From contig NZ_QLMA01000009.1 in the NCBI RefSeq assembly GCF_003259435.1, forward strand, positions 67,313 to 131,312: 64,000 bases of DNA, in the 5' to 3' direction. This document shows positions 8,283 through 18,864 of the stretch, piece by piece. The notes under the pieces are model-generated. The model made no database searches. It had not been told where the DNA came from and saw only the letters and a list, made by a program, of their open reading frames with translations. This stretch comes from Chitinophaga dinghuensis. GTDB lineage: Bacteria; Bacteroidota; Bacteroidia; Chitinophagales; Chitinophagaceae. The translations under genes and the position numbers were made by a program. Position 1 is the first letter of the stretch; the number at the start of each line of letters is the position of its first letter.

Positions 8283-8879
8283 TTAAAGGTTCTTTATTGT
8301 ATCGAGACTTTTCACATACGCTTCCAGTTCGGGGAAGAATTCCTGGTAACAGGATTTCAGGGCGTCATAATGTTCCATGAAGGTGGCGAATATGACTTCT
8401 CCTGGCGTATCCAGGTATTGGGCTCTGCGACTTACGCCACGGATGGCGCTGGAAATACCATCGGTTGTACGGTAATTGTACAGCCAGTCAAATTCCCGCA
8501 TGTATTTGAACATCTGAAGGAATCCGGCAGGGAGGGTATTCCCTTTGCTTTCAATCGTCTGGTAAACGTAACGGGTAAACGAATAAAGCGATTCGTCTGT
8601 AAAGCGGGAAGGGTCTGTAGCGAGGAAATGATCGAAGATAAGATCTGTGAATACGCCGCTATAGAGCCTTGCCGAAGCACGGAAATAGGTTTTAGCCTGA
8701 AAGGTCACCGGATGCTGGTCTGTAAAACTATCAATAGCGCGGTGAACGAGGATACCTTTCCTCACCCCTTCCTCCTGTAATTCGAGTTGCTTTCTCCCTT
8801 TGACAAAGTCGGCAATCAGGTTGCCGGTGATCAGATCGGGATGGCGGAACGACAGGTATGCATGGGCCAGGTGGTTCAT
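8283..8879 (-). CDS. Acyl carrier protein phosphodiesterase (AcpH-like, DUF479)
   Basis: 198 residues, the expected family length. It begins MNHLAHAYLSF and continues ITGNLIADFVKGR, LVHRAIDSFTDQHP and LIFDHFLATD. These histidine and aspartate clusters match the metal-binding HD-like fold of ACP phosphodiesterase. AcpH removes the 4'-phosphopantetheine group from acyl carrier protein, giving apo-ACP, in the cytosol. The gene stands alone with a good promoter match just upstream. Homologues in Bacteroidota are annotated this way, but in-vivo activity there is inferred. Confidence 0.85.
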   Translation of the reverse strand: MNHLAHAYLSFRHPDLITGNLIADFVKGRKQLELQEEGVRKGILVHRAIDSFTDQHPVTFQAKTYFRASARLYSGVFTDLIFDHFLATDPSRFTDESLYSFTRYVYQTIESKGNTLPAGFLQMFKYMREFDWLYNYRTTDGISSAIRGVSRRAQYLDTPGEVIFATFMEHYDALKSCYQEFFPELEAYVKSLDTIKNL

Positions 8880-8905
8880 AATGAAGCAGTAAGTTCTTGT
8901 TACAA

Positions 8906-8936
8906 CAAATGTAACTCATCACGCCGATCTCCCCAA
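8906..8936 (-). promoter_or_regulatory. Promoter of the AcpH-like gene
   Basis: On the minus strand TTG (8936-8934) and TACATTTG (8913-8906) are separated by 20 bases, matching the Bacteroidota -33/-7 pattern. The -7 element lies 26 bases upstream of the start codon. Confidence 0.55.
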
Positions 8937-9106
8937 TTCCATCCTATTTAACAGTCTTTTAACTTTTAATCATGCAACATTTCTTCATTGGCACCAACTA
9001 ACAGTGTATTAAAGCTCTTACTGGCAGTGCTTTAGGGGAAATGGAACAGAAGTGACAACAAGTAATGCTTTACTGGTACAAAATAGTGCCATCAGTAAAG
9101 AATGGC

Positions 9107-9138
9107 TTGACCACTCGCCCCTTCTCGCTGTACTTTTG
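9107..9138 (+). promoter_or_regulatory. Promoter of the PepSY-like gene
   Basis: TTG at 9107-9109 and TACTTTTG at 9131-9138 are separated by 21 bases, a good Bacteroidota -33/-7 match. Transcription from here gives a leader of about 60 bases rich in A and C, with no Shine-Dalgarno sequence. Confidence 0.6.
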
Positions 9139-9204
9139 AGTCATCAAACAAACAAAAACACAAACGAACAAATTAATCTCAAAACCAATTCAAAATTCAA
9201 AGCC

Positions 9205-9657
9205 ATGAAAAAGCTCTTATTTGCCGTAGTTGCTGCCTTGACCCTGACTGCTTCCAGCGTATATGCAACCACCTATGAGACTGCTGTTAGCAACAAATTA
9301 AAAGTGTCATTCCGTGATGCATTTGCGAATGTTAAAGATGTTAAATGGTATACAGACGATAACAAAACATTCACCGCTAAATTCACCCTGAACAATACCC
9401 TGGTGAGTGCATACTTTGATGCAGATGGTCAGTTGCTGGTAACTTCCCGTGTGATTGAAGCTGAAAGCCTGCCTTTAGCAGTTGTTAACAGAATGATGAA
9501 AAAATATCCTGGTAACAAAATCAGCTCTGTAGTAGAATATGAATCAGCTGGCGGTACTGTATATATGATTATGCTCGAAGGCGAAAAATACTGGACTAAA
9601 CTGAGAGCAGATGAAAATGGTACCATCGTACTGAAAGAACGTCTTCAGAAAGCTTAA
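9205..9657 (+). CDS. Small exported PepSY-like protein
   Basis: 150 residues from the ATG at 9205. This start gives a clear signal peptide (MKKLLFAVVAALTLTASSVYA); starts further upstream would lie before the predicted promoter. The mature part (FRDAFANVKDVKWYTDDNK, then FTLNNTLVSAYFDADGQLL) resembles the PepSY-like/BLIP-like small beta-rich proteins common in Bacteroidota, which carry repeats of the form F-x-x-A-F-x-N-V-K-x-V-x-W. Their role is unknown; inhibition of enzymes is only a fold analogy. It has its own promoter with an A/C-rich leader, as highly expressed genes in this phylum often do. Confidence 0.85.
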   Translation: MKKLLFAVVAALTLTASSVYATTYETAVSNKLKVSFRDAFANVKDVKWYTDDNKTFTAKFTLNNTLVSAYFDADGQLLVTSRVIEAESLPLAVVNRMMKKYPGNKISSVVEYESAGGTVYMIMLEGEKYWTKLRADENGTIVLKERLQKA

Positions 9658-9713
9658 TTGACTACTGGTTACCGATAAAAAGTCCCATAACACCATCACC
9701 AGCAAATTTATCT

Positions 9714-9721
9714 TAACTTTG
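9714..9721 (+). promoter_or_regulatory. Candidate -7 element (TAACTTTG) for the deoxyhypusine-synthase-like gene
   Basis: TAACTTTG matches TAnnTTTG and lies 54 bases upstream of the start at 9776. No TTG is found at the -33 position. Confidence 0.4.
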
Positions 9722-9775
9722 CCTCCTATTAAGGCTTTATTAGCCAGGCTGTTAATGTATAAATGATTAAATGAC

Positions 9776-10750
<975 letters not shown>

Positions 10751-10770
10751 TCAATAACAGATCATTAGGG

Positions 10771-10807
10771 AAAAAGTCGTAACGCTCAGCGTCACGACTT
10801 TTTTTTA
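10771..10807 (+). terminator. Intrinsic terminator of the deoxyhypusine-synthase-like gene
   Basis: AAGTCGT/ACGACTT with an inner ACGC/GCGT stem and TCA loop is flanked by A on the left and eight T on the right. Confidence 0.9.
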
Positions 10808-10815
10808 TGTCTTAT

Positions 10816-10836
10816 CGCCTGTAGTATGTACAGGCG
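10816..10836. repeat. Short hairpin CGCCTGTA-N5-TACAGGCG
   Basis: This is a perfect 8-bp stem with a 5-base loop lying just past the terminator. It has no T-run. The block GTACAGGCG is shared with the inverted repeat near 6052-6060. Confidence 0.5.
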
Positions 10837-10967
10837 CCATCATGTAAAAATGATATCCACCCTGCAGGTAAAGCAAGGTATTAGGGCCAGCAGCACTTTC
10901 AGTAGTGAAACTCTTAGACATTTATGACACGCCCTTAATAAAAGTGGTGCCATTCGCAGCAGGATAA

Positions 10968-12092
10968 TCAAAGAAACAAATCTGCCGCAATACCGTCCGC
11001 AAACAACCGGCCAGCCTGGGTTAGACGAATATGCGTTCCCTGTTGTACCATCCATCCTTTAGCAAGGTAACGTTGACTTTGCATGGTCAGTTGCTTCGCG
11101 AGGTCTACGCCAAAGCGCTCCTCCACCCAACCGAGATCACAGCCTGCCTTGGTACGCAGAGAAGTCATGATATACTCGTTGAACTGCATCTCCACAGATA
11201 ATGTTTCCAGTTCAAAGGGGATTTTTCCAGCGCCAATACTTTTTATATACAAGGCATTATTCGCCACATTCCATTGACGGGAATGCCCGTTGAAGGAATG
11301 TGCCGATGGCCCCAATCCCAGATAAGATAAGCCTTTCCAGTAACTGCTGTTATGCTGGCTATGCCATCCTGGTAATGCAAAATTGGAGATTTCATAATGC
11401 TCATATCCCGCTTCTTCCATCCAGGTCATCAGCATTTCAAAATGACGTGCCGCCCTTTCCGGATCAACCGCTTCCATTTTCTTTTTACGAATAAAGCTAT
11501 CCAGGGCAGTTCCTGGCTCCACTGTCAATGCATAACAGGAAAGATGAGGAATTCCCAGGGAGATGGCTTCCTGTACATTCTGCTTCCACCCCTCATCAGA
11601 GAGGCCAGGGCCTCCATAGATCAGGTCAATGGTGATATTATTGAATCCTGCCGCCTTAGCCTGGATGATGCACTCTTTTGCCTGTGTACTGTTATGGGCG
11701 CGGTTCATCCATTGCAGGTCTGCCTCATGGAATGACTGTACCCCTATACTCAGTCGGTTGATGCCCAGCGATTTCAATTCCTGTAGCTTGGCTGCATCCA
11801 GATCGTCGGGATTGGCTTCCAGGGTTATTTCCGCGTCAGGCGCTATACTAAAATATTGCCGGAGCTTATCCAGAATAGATTGTAACTCTTCCCGGGAAAG
11901 TAAACTCGGGGTGCCACCGCCAAAATAAACGGTGTGAATGGTGTCGTTTCCTAAGTAGTGCTGTTGCAGTTCGATTTCCTGCAATATGCTTTTCACCATG
12001 GCCTCTTTTTGTGACATAGAGGTGGAAAAGTGAAAATTGCAGTAATAACAAGCCTGTTTGCAGAACGGAATATGTATATAAATGCCGGACAT
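10968..12092 (-). CDS. hemW: Heme chaperone HemW (radical SAM)
   Basis: 374 residues. The radical SAM cluster motif is C11-x3-C15-x2-C18 in FCKQACYYCNF, followed by FGGGTPS (57-63). The heme-binding HNxxYW motif that marks HemW is present as HNSSYW at 247-252. HemW was long mislabelled as oxygen-independent coproporphyrinogen oxidase; the second motif and the length favour the heme chaperone, which delivers heme to membrane enzymes. It is divergent from the DUF4271-hemD unit, a second heme-related gene pair. The assignment is confident. Confidence 0.9.
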   Translation of the reverse strand: MSGIYIHIPFCKQACYYCNFHFSTSMSQKEAMVKSILQEIELQQHYLGNDTIHTVYFGGGTPSLLSREELQSILDKLRQYFSIAPDAEITLEANPDDLDAAKLQELKSLGINRLSIGVQSFHEADLQWMNRAHNSTQAKECIIQAKAAGFNNITIDLIYGGPGLSDEGWKQNVQEAISLGIPHLSCYALTVEPGTALDSFIRKKKMEAVDPERAARHFEMLMTWMEEAGYEHYEISNFALPGWHSQHNSSYWKGLSYLGLGPSAHSFNGHSRQWNVANNALYIKSIGAGKIPFELETLSVEMQFNEYIMTSLRTKAGCDLGWVEERFGVDLAKQLTMQSQRYLAKGWMVQQGTHIRLTQAGRLFADGIAADLFL

Positions 12093-12143
12093 GAATGCTG
12101 TGCTTATCCCTGATGGCTATCCGCCAACTATGGAGTATTTTAA

Positions 12144-12151
12144 TATCTTTG
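12144..12151 (+). promoter_or_regulatory. Candidate -7 element (TATCTTTG) for DUF4271-hemD
   Basis: TATCTTTG matches TAnnTTTG in the gap between the divergent hemW and DUF4271 genes, with a predicted leader of about 60-70 bases to the TTG start at 12222. Confidence 0.45.
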
Positions 12152-12221
12152 CAAACATCAAAATTACGTTGCAATTTTGTTTTGTGAACAGGATGCCTTT
12201 ATTTGCCATTCTTTCAAATCA

Positions 12222-13337
12222 TTGAAAAATCATTTCCTGGTGCGCCACTGGTTATTGCTATTTTTTACAATCTGTTATCTGCCCTTGATGGCCCAAAATG
12301 CAGACTCTGCTCATACAGCGGCGCCTGCGAAACCTGTAATCCGTACCAGTACGGATACTACGCGACCGAAACCAAAAGTAGCCAAACCCCGCACCGATTC
12401 CGCTCATAGAACAGTGGTAAGACGAGATTCGGTTAAAACAGTGCCAAGGAGAGATACCGTGGCGGTGAAACGGGATACTGCCCATGTAGCGCCGGTAATA
12501 GCTGCCCTACCTGTAGATACTACTAAGAAAGCAACAGATAGCGCTGTGGTGGCGGCTCCGCCGAAACCCAAGCCTGTGTCTGCCTACGATATATACATGA
12601 AAAAACTGGCCGCAGAGAATATTTTCCTGAAACCAGGAAAACCTTCTTTCAGGGATGTCAATATTATGCGTCCTTTCAGAGATCTGGACTGGATGGTGTA
12701 TGTGGTGGCCGGAGTAGTGCTGCTGATCAGTATTATTCGACTGGCATACCAAAAATATTTTCATGATTTATTCAGGGCCTTTCTGAATCCTACACTCAGT
12801 CAGCGTCAGTTAAAAGACCAGTTATCACAGTCTCCTTTTCCGAATTTTCTGTTCAATGCCTTCTTCATTGTTTCTCTTGGAATGTACCTTTACCTGGTAC
12901 TGTATCGCAAGCAGGTATTCCCGCAGGCGGAGCCATGGATGCTGATTCCGGGCTTGATTGCACTGGTAGCATTAGTGTATGGAACAAAGTATGTGGTATT
13001 GCGTTTCTGTGGATGGTTATTTGGTAATGCAGACCTTGCTGATGCTTATATTTTCATTCTCTATCTGATTAACAAGATCTTAGGGGTGCTGTTGGTGCCG
13101 TTTGTGGTAATTTTGGCATTCTGTAGTCCGCAAATTGCACAGACCTTCCTTTATATTTCGATATTTTTCATTATATTACTAGTTATTTACCGGTATATTA
13201 GATCTTATTCACTGGTAAAGCAGTATCTATCCTTCAGCAAATTGCATTTTTTTCTTTACCTTTGCGCATTCGAAGTAGCGCCGGTTTTGATATTAACCAA
13301 GGTGCTGCTGAATATCTGGTTAACTGGTAATCCGTGA
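12222..13337 (+). CDS. DUF4271 membrane protein with signal peptide
   Basis: 371 residues from a TTG at 12222. No ATG lies in frame before the signal peptide, and this TTG gives a clean one (MKNHFLVRHWLLLFFTICYL, then PLMAQ). TTG at 12177 and GTG at 12240 are alternatives. A periplasmic linker of about 100 residues follows, rich in Lys, Arg, Thr, Pro and Asp with repeated DT/RDT units. The rest is a DUF4271 domain with about six membrane segments (roughly 150-370). DUF4271 genes commonly precede hemD in Bacteroidota, as here (36 bases before it), which hints at a role linked to heme or the envelope; the function is unknown. Confidence 0.82.
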   Translation: MKNHFLVRHWLLLFFTICYLPLMAQNADSAHTAAPAKPVIRTSTDTTRPKPKVAKPRTDSAHRTVVRRDSVKTVPRRDTVAVKRDTAHVAPVIAALPVDTTKKATDSAVVAAPPKPKPVSAYDIYMKKLAAENIFLKPGKPSFRDVNIMRPFRDLDWMVYVVAGVVLLISIIRLAYQKYFHDLFRAFLNPTLSQRQLKDQLSQSPFPNFLFNAFFIVSLGMYLYLVLYRKQVFPQAEPWMLIPGLIALVALVYGTKYVVLRFCGWLFGNADLADAYIFILYLINKILGVLLVPFVVILAFCSPQIAQTFLYISIFFIILLVIYRYIRSYSLVKQYLSFSKLHFFLYLCAFEVAPVLILTKVLLNIWLTGNP

Positions 13338-13373
13338 TTACCGCCTATTGTTAACACAAGAGCAATTTAAAGT

Positions 13374-14165
13374 ATGATTAAAGGCGGGCCAAAAAAAGAC
13401 TTGCAAGGTAAACAAGTTCAGTCAATCCTAATTTCTCAACCTAAGCCTGAAACAGAAAAGTCTCCTTATTTTGATCTGGCTAAAAAGTTCAACGTTAAAC
13501 TGGACTTTTTCCCGTTCATTCGAGTAGAAGGGTTACCTGCAAAGGAATTCAGGAAGCAGAAAATTGATATTCTGAATTACACAGCCGTAATTTTTACCAG
13601 TAGAAATGCTGTTGACCACTTTTTCCGAATCTGTGAGGAGATGAAAGTCAAGGTCTCACAGGATTGTAAGTATTTCTGTATCACAGAAGCTGTCGCACTC
13701 TATTTACAGAAGTTTATTCTGTACCGCAAGCGTAAGGTATTTTACGGTGCCGACGGTTCTACGAAAGGAGTACTGGAAGTGATGAACAAGCATAAGGACA
13801 ACGAGAAGTTCCTGTTCCCTAGCGCAGACAGCCAGAAGAAAGACATTGAGGAGTGGTTGAAAACAAACAAATGTGAGTATGCTACAGCAACCCTTTACAG
13901 AACTGTTTCCAATGATGTAAAAGAGTTACTGGCTACTAACAAGTACGACATGATCGTTTTCTTCAGTCCTTATGGTGTAAAATCGCTGTTTGAAAATGTG
14001 CCGGGGTTTGAGCAGAATGGCACCAAGATTGGCGCATTCGGTCCTACTACCTCTGCGGCCGTTGAAGAAGCAGGATTACGACTTGATGTAAAAGCGCCAG
14101 CTCCGCAAGCGCCGAGCATGGTAGCAGCACTGGAACAATTCCTTGCGACAAGCAACAAAAAGTAA
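13374..14165 (+). CDS. hemD: Uroporphyrinogen-III synthase
   Basis: 263 residues. The two-lobed HemD pattern is visible: a first Rossmann-like lobe with YTAVIFTSRNAVDHFF, then KFLFPSADSQKKDIEEWL, ATLYRTV and a C-terminal MIVFFSPYGVKSLFE with GAFGPTTSAAVEEAGLR. The enzyme closes and isomerises hydroxymethylbilane to uroporphyrinogen III, the branch point of heme and related tetrapyrroles, in the cytosol. It follows the DUF4271 gene by 36 bases in one transcription unit and ends at a clear terminator. HemD diverges widely, but the pattern and the Bacteroidota-specific context make this confident. Confidence 0.9.
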   Translation: MIKGGPKKDLQGKQVQSILISQPKPETEKSPYFDLAKKFNVKLDFFPFIRVEGLPAKEFRKQKIDILNYTAVIFTSRNAVDHFFRICEEMKVKVSQDCKYFCITEAVALYLQKFILYRKRKVFYGADGSTKGVLEVMNKHKDNEKFLFPSADSQKKDIEEWLKTNKCEYATATLYRTVSNDVKELLATNKYDMIVFFSPYGVKSLFENVPGFEQNGTKIGAFGPTTSAAVEEAGLRLDVKAPAPQAPSMVAALEQFLATSNKK

Positions 14166-14191
14166 GCGTATATCGCTTAAAATAACTGACT

Positions 14192-14218
14192 GGGACAGCT
14201 TTAAGGCTGTCCCTTTTT
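14192..14218 (+). terminator. Intrinsic terminator after hemD
   Basis: GGGACAGC and GCTGTCCC form an 8-bp stem with a 6-base loop followed by five T, 26 bases after the hemD stop. Confidence 0.9.
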
Positions 14219-14331
14219 ATTTGATGCAATCCCAGCGCAGTGCACATGAAAAAATAATGCAGAATAATTCTTAAAAATAAATTTCTTTGCATCACTAACT
14301 GTCTATTCCAATTCAAATTGAATATCCTCTT

Positions 14332-16377
14332 ATGAATAAGCTGATTGGCGAAACCAGCCCTTATCTGTTGCAGCATGCACATAATCCGGTAGAATGGTAT
14401 CCTTGGGGTACAGAAGCCCTGAATAAGGCGGTACAGGAGAACAAGCCTATACTGGTCAGCATTGGATATGCTGCCTGTCACTGGTGTCACGTGATGGAAA
14501 GAGAAAGTTTTGAGGATCAGGATACTGCGCGTATCATGAACGAACACTTTATCAACATCAAGATTGACCGGGAAGAGAGGCCAGATCTGGATCATATTTA
14601 CATGGATGCAGTGCAGGCTATGACAGGCGCTGGTGGTTGGCCACTGAATGTTTTCCTGACGCCGGACAGAAAGCCATTTTACGGCGGTACCTACTTCCCT
14701 CCTGTTCAGGCATATAACCGTCCTTCCTGGAAAGACGTACTACTTTCGATTTCTGATGCATTTACCAATAAACGGGATGAAATAGAGGGGCAGGCCGACA
14801 ATCTGACCCAGCATCTGGAACAGGCCAGTCAGTTTGGTATTCAGGGCGGGTTAGATCTGAAACTCCCGGTAGAAGAGCTTTTTACTAAAGCACAGGCAGA
14901 TACTATTTGTGAGAATATTTTAAAACAGGCAGATACTACCTGGGGTGGATTTGGTCGTGCACCAAAATTCCCGCAGACGTTTACCATTTCCTGGTTACTG
15001 CGATATCATCATTATACAAAGCAGGAGAAGGCATTGGAGCAGGCGTTATTGTCGCTCGACAAAATGCTGCAGGGTGGGATTTATGATCAGCTGGGAGGCG
15101 GTTTTGCCCGTTATTCCACAGATGAGAAGTGGCTGGCGCCTCATTTTGAGAAGATGTTGTATGATAATGCCTTGCTGGTAGATGTCCTTTGTGATGCTTA
15201 CCAGATGACGAAGAATGAGGTATATGCTAATACTATAAAAGAAACGTTGGAGTTTATATCCCGGGAGATGACATCTGCTGAGGGCGGCTTCTATGCCGCA
15301 TTGGATGCGGATTCTGAGGGTGTTGAGGGAAAGTTTTATACCTGGAGTGCGGCGGAAATCAGGCAGGTACTGGGAGAGCATGCAGACGTGTTTTGTGCGT
15401 TTTATGATGTAAGCGAGCATGGGAATTGGGAGGAGACGAATATTCTCTGGATACAACAGCCACTGGAACAATTTGCGGCTGAGCGGGGATATAATGCTGC
15501 TGAATTGGGCGCTACATTGAAAGCTTGCAGGGAAAAACTGCTGGAGGTACGCGCAGGGAGAATACGGCCAGGGCTGGACGATAAGATCCTCCTGGGATGG
15601 AATGCACTGATGGCGCATGCTTATTGCCGGGCTTTTGCTGTATTGGGAGAAGAAGGCTATCGGGAAGCGGCTATACGGAATATTAAATTTTGTATGCACC
15701 ATTTCCGCATAAAAGAGGGCGCTCCTGCGTTCTATCATACCTGGAAGGATGGGACGGCGAAGTATCCGGCATTTTTGGATGACTATGCCTATCTGATCAG
15801 GGCGTTGATAGCGTTGGGAGAGATAACCGGTGATCTGGATCATCTTTATTCAGCCCGGGAGCTTACTACCTTTGTTACGACCCGTTTTTCGGACGATAGT
15901 GGGAAATATTATTATTATACGATTGATGATCAGAACGACGTTATAGTCAGGAAGAAGGAAGTTTATGATGGCGCAACCCCTAGTGGCAATGGAATAATGG
16001 TACAGAACCTTTGGGCACTTTCTGTTGTTTTCGGTGATAAGCAATTGATGGAAAAGGCGATAGGAGCGGTTTCCGGCTTGGCACAGACCGCGGTACGATA
16101 CCCCACTTCATTTGGCGTATGGGCGTCCCAGTTATTACAGTTTGTGGAGGGGACTGCTGAAATTGCCGTAGTAGGTAAAGATTACCGGGAGAGAATGGCG
16201 GATGCGGGCAAATGGTTTATTCCGTATCGGGTATTAGTCGGAGCAGAAAAAAATAAGGAAGATATCCCCCTGTTGACAGACAGGTACCGTGAAAATGACA
16301 CACTGGTTTACTTATGTAAAGATTATCATTGTATTAAGCCCGTCTTTTATATAAGTGAAATTATTAATTTAATTTAA
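14332..16377 (+). CDS. Thioredoxin-domain protein of the DUF255/YyaL family
   Basis: 681 residues, normal for the family. The N-terminal thioredoxin-like domain begins [19 protein letters not shown] and holds the CHWC motif at residues 49-52. It is followed by [15 protein letters not shown] and [11 protein letters not shown]. The C-terminal two thirds look like the alpha/alpha-barrel of glycan epimerases and glycosidases ([30 protein letters not shown]). The family includes human SPATA20 and bacterial YyaL; its biochemical role is not established. There is no signal peptide, so it is cytosolic. It is monocistronic. Family assignment is firm. Confidence 0.92.
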   Translation: MNKLIGETSPYLLQHAHNPVEWYPWGTEALNKAVQENKPILVSIGYAACHWCHVMERESFEDQDTARIMNEHFINIKIDREERPDLDHIYMDAVQAMTGAGGWPLNVFLTPDRKPFYGGTYFPPVQAYNRPSWKDVLLSISDAFTNKRDEIEGQADNLTQHLEQASQFGIQGGLDLKLPVEELFTKAQADTICENILKQADTTWGGFGRAPKFPQTFTISWLLRYHHYTKQEKALEQALLSLDKMLQGGIYDQLGGGFARYSTDEKWLAPHFEKMLYDNALLVDVLCDAYQMTKNEVYANTIKETLEFISREMTSAEGGFYAALDADSEGVEGKFYTWSAAEIRQVLGEHADVFCAFYDVSEHGNWEETNILWIQQPLEQFAAERGYNAAELGATLKACREKLLEVRAGRIRPGLDDKILLGWNALMAHAYCRAFAVLGEEGYREAAIRNIKFCMHHFRIKEGAPAFYHTWKDGTAKYPAFLDDYAYLIRALIALGEITGDLDHLYSARELTTFVTTRFSDDSGKYYYYTIDDQNDVIVRKKEVYDGATPSGNGIMVQNLWALSVVFGDKQLMEKAIGAVSGLAQTAVRYPTSFGVWASQLLQFVEGTAEIAVVGKDYRERMADAGKWFIPYRVLVGAEKNKEDIPLLTDRYRENDTLVYLCKDYHCIKPVFYISEIINLI

Positions 16378-16540
16378 TATTTATGTAACTTGCACCCCGT
16401 AAGGGGCGTGATGAATTCGGTAAATGTTGATACATGCATATAATAAAATGTTAAAAAATACGTTTAAATTAGTTACCGGGTCGCTTCATGTCGAATTGAA
16501 AAAGTTGGATAAAAAGTAACTACGGATTAAAATTAATTAT

Positions 16541-16548
16541 TACATTTG
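16541..16548 (+). promoter_or_regulatory. Candidate -7 element (TACATTTG) for gldKLMN
   Basis: TACATTTG matches TAnnTTTG about 98 bases upstream of the gldK ATG. No TTG lies at the proper -33 distance. Confidence 0.4.
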
Positions 16549-16645
16549 CTATCTTTCATATAAACAAAGCGGGTGAAATTGAGATTTGTGTTCCCTTGCA
16601 TGCTGGCAAAAAACACCTGGCTGGTTAATAGAAAAACATATTCTG

Positions 16646-17932
16646 ATGAAAGCTACCCTTATGAAGCTTAACTATTTAAGAGGTCTGTTGGCAGTTTTGC
16701 TGGTTACCCTGCTTGCCAGCTGTGGTGGTAGTAAAACCCCCAAGAACGCACAAGGGCAACTGATTGGCGTGAGTCCAAGGCCAAAGTACTTTCCCCCTGT
16801 ACCCTATGGAATGGTGTATGTACCACCTGGAACCTTCCACATGGGACCAAGTGATGAAGATGTAAACTATGCGTTTACAGCACGTAACAAGTCTATTTCA
16901 ATTTCCGGCTTCTATATGGATGCTACGGAAATTACGAATAACGAGTATCGTCAGTTCGTAGACTGGGTGCGGGATTCTATCGCACACATTCTGCTTGGTC
17001 ATGTGAAACAGATCGACGGTCAGGACATCATCGACTGGAAACAGAAAATCAACTGGAAAGATAAAGGCACCATCGAGAAGCTGGATGCCATGGTATATTC
17101 CGAAGCGGATCGTTTATACGGCCGTAAGGATATCGACGTAGGAAAGCTGATTTACCATCAGGAAACTTTCAACTGGGATAAAGCCAAGTTGAGAGAGAAC
17201 ACTGGTAAGCCGCGTTCTACCTTCATTGTGAAGAAAGACGTACCTATCTATCCAGATACGCTTTGCTGGATCAGGGACTTCTCTTATGCCTACAACGAGC
17301 CAATGACTCGTATGTATTTCTGGCACCCTGCATTCGATAACTATCCGGTAGTAGGTGTAAACTGGCACCAGGCAACTGCTTTCTGCGAATGGAGAAGTAA
17401 GTTCTGGGAAGACTATCGTAACTCTAAGAAATTATTCACAGAAGATAAATTCCAGCTGCCTTCTGAAGCGCAGTGGGAATATGCTGCCCGCGGTGGTAGA
17501 GAACAAACTCCATACCCTTGGGGTGGTTACAATATCCGTAACAAAAAAGGATGTCTGTTGGCTAACTTCAAACCTGGCCGCGGTAACTATCCTGAAGATG
17601 GCGGTTTCTACACCGTACGTGCGGATGCCTACTGGCCTAACGACTATGGTCTATATTGCATGGCCGGAAACGTTGCGGAGTGGACAGCAGATATCTACTA
17701 TGAAAATGCTTATTCCTTTACCTCTGACATGAACCCTTATTTAAGAATGGATGTTCCAGATGATGCGCCGCTGAAAATGAAGCGTAAGGCCATCAGAGGG
17801 GGCTCCTGGAAAGATATTGGCTTCTTCCTGCAGACCGGAACAAGAACATATGAATATCAGGATAGTGCGAAGTCTTATGTAGGTTTCAGATGTACAATTG
17901 CTCTGAGCCGCAGAAATAAAGGTAAGCACTAA
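16646..17932 (+). CDS. gldK: Gliding motility / type IX secretion lipoprotein GldK
   Basis: 428 residues from the ATG at 16646; ATG 16661 is an alternative. A lipoprotein signal ends LLASC, so the protein is anchored in a membrane through its cysteine. The rest is a formylglycine-generating-enzyme-like (sulfatase-modifying) domain: VYVPPGTFHMGPSDED, FYMDATEITNNEYRQFV, VVGVNWHQATAFCEWRS, QLPSEAQWEYAARGG and IRGGSWKD. In GldK this fold is structural: it forms a ring with GldN on the inner face of the outer membrane. It is the first of four co-directional genes gldK-gldL-gldM-gldN, the conserved core order, which makes the call secure. Confidence 0.95.
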   Translation: MKATLMKLNYLRGLLAVLLVTLLASCGGSKTPKNAQGQLIGVSPRPKYFPPVPYGMVYVPPGTFHMGPSDEDVNYAFTARNKSISISGFYMDATEITNNEYRQFVDWVRDSIAHILLGHVKQIDGQDIIDWKQKINWKDKGTIEKLDAMVYSEADRLYGRKDIDVGKLIYHQETFNWDKAKLRENTGKPRSTFIVKKDVPIYPDTLCWIRDFSYAYNEPMTRMYFWHPAFDNYPVVGVNWHQATAFCEWRSKFWEDYRNSKKLFTEDKFQLPSEAQWEYAARGGREQTPYPWGGYNIRNKKGCLLANFKPGRGNYPEDGGFYTVRADAYWPNDYGLYCMAGNVAEWTADIYYENAYSFTSDMNPYLRMDVPDDAPLKMKRKAIRGGSWKDIGFFLQTGTRTYEYQDSAKSYVGFRCTIALSRRNKGKH

Positions 17933-18065
17933 AGAAAACTAGCTGGAATTAATATAAAACAAGAAAACCTTTTATATTATGTACACTATCCGCAAATCGT
18001 TGAGAATTAACTATTCCATACAGAAATTTAACACTAATCACTTTAACCAGATTAAATTTTAACCT

Positions 18066-18812
18066 ATGGCTATGAATCCTAAAAAAGCTAGCTGGCTGAA
18101 CTTTTTCGTATGTATTGCAGCTTCTGTTGTAATTATTGGTGCGCTTTTCAAAATCCAACACTGGCAAGGCGCTGATATCGCTCTGATCGTAGGTCTGAGC
18201 ACAGAAGCATTGATCTTCTTAGTTTACGCTTTCGTTCCGGATTCCGGTGGTTCCCACGCTGAAGGTGGTGTTGTAGCGGTTGCTGGCAGCCCTGCAGTTG
18301 CAGGCCTGGACAAAATGCTCCAGGAAGCTGACATCACTCCTGCAAACCTGCAGCGCTTGAGCGAGAACTTCCAGAAACTGGGTACTACAGTTGATAAAAT
18401 GAGAGATATCAGTGATGTAGTTGCTGCTACCGGCGATTACACTGCAAAAACTCGCGAAGCTGCCGCTGCTATCGGGAATGTGGCTAATGCTTACACAACT
18501 GCTGCCTCTGCTGTTTCTTCTTTCAACAGCGCCTCTGAGTCTACTAAAGATTTCCATGTTCAAATGCAAGGTATGACCAAAAACCTGGCTTCCCTGAACG
18601 CAATCTATGAACTGGAACTCCAGGATACTAACAACCATCTCAAAGCAATGAACAAATTCTACAGCAACCTGCAGAATACTTCAGCTGCTATGAGCAACAG
18701 CATCGATGATGCTAAGAAAACACAGGAACAAATCACACTGCTCGCTAAAAACCTCAGCAACCTGAATACCGTTTACGGTAACATGCTGAGTGCTATGCAC
18801 AGTGCGAAATAA
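18066..18812 (+). CDS. gldL: Gliding motility / T9SS inner-membrane protein GldL
   Basis: 248 residues. Two closely spaced N-terminal membrane helices (about 10-30 and 40-58, WLNFFVCIAASVVIIGALF and ADIALIVGLSTEALIFLVYA) carry the GldL-typical FKIQHWQGAD between them. A long cytoplasmic, Ala/Asn/Lys-rich coiled-coil region follows. GldL and GldM form the proton-driven rotary motor that energises type IX secretion and gliding. The gene starts 133 bases after gldK and 52 before gldM. Confidence 0.95.
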   Translation: MAMNPKKASWLNFFVCIAASVVIIGALFKIQHWQGADIALIVGLSTEALIFLVYAFVPDSGGSHAEGGVVAVAGSPAVAGLDKMLQEADITPANLQRLSENFQKLGTTVDKMRDISDVVAATGDYTAKTREAAAAIGNVANAYTTAASAVSSFNSASESTKDFHVQMQGMTKNLASLNAIYELELQDTNNHLKAMNKFYSNLQNTSAAMSNSIDDAKKTQEQITLLAKNLSNLNTVYGNMLSAMHSAK

Positions 18813-18864
18813 GGTTTTGCTAATAGTTTCGATAACAATCAATTCTTAAATCTGAAAACAAACT

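Larger units (their letters stand above)
8880..9204. other. Divergent intergenic region with two promoters
   Basis: This 325-base gap holds the minus-strand promoter of the AcpH-like gene and the plus-strand promoter and A/C-rich leader (about 60 bases) of the PepSY-like gene. No further gene is seen; an in-frame extension of the downstream gene to 9052 lacks coding character. Confidence 0.6.

Noticed and set aside
9052-9204. N-terminal extension of the PepSY-like gene to an upstream start.
   Set aside because: It would precede the predicted promoter and bury the clear signal peptide that starts at 9205.
10968-12092. Annotation as oxygen-independent coproporphyrinogen III oxidase (HemN).
   Set aside because: The HNxxYW heme-binding motif (247-252) and the shorter length identify HemW instead.
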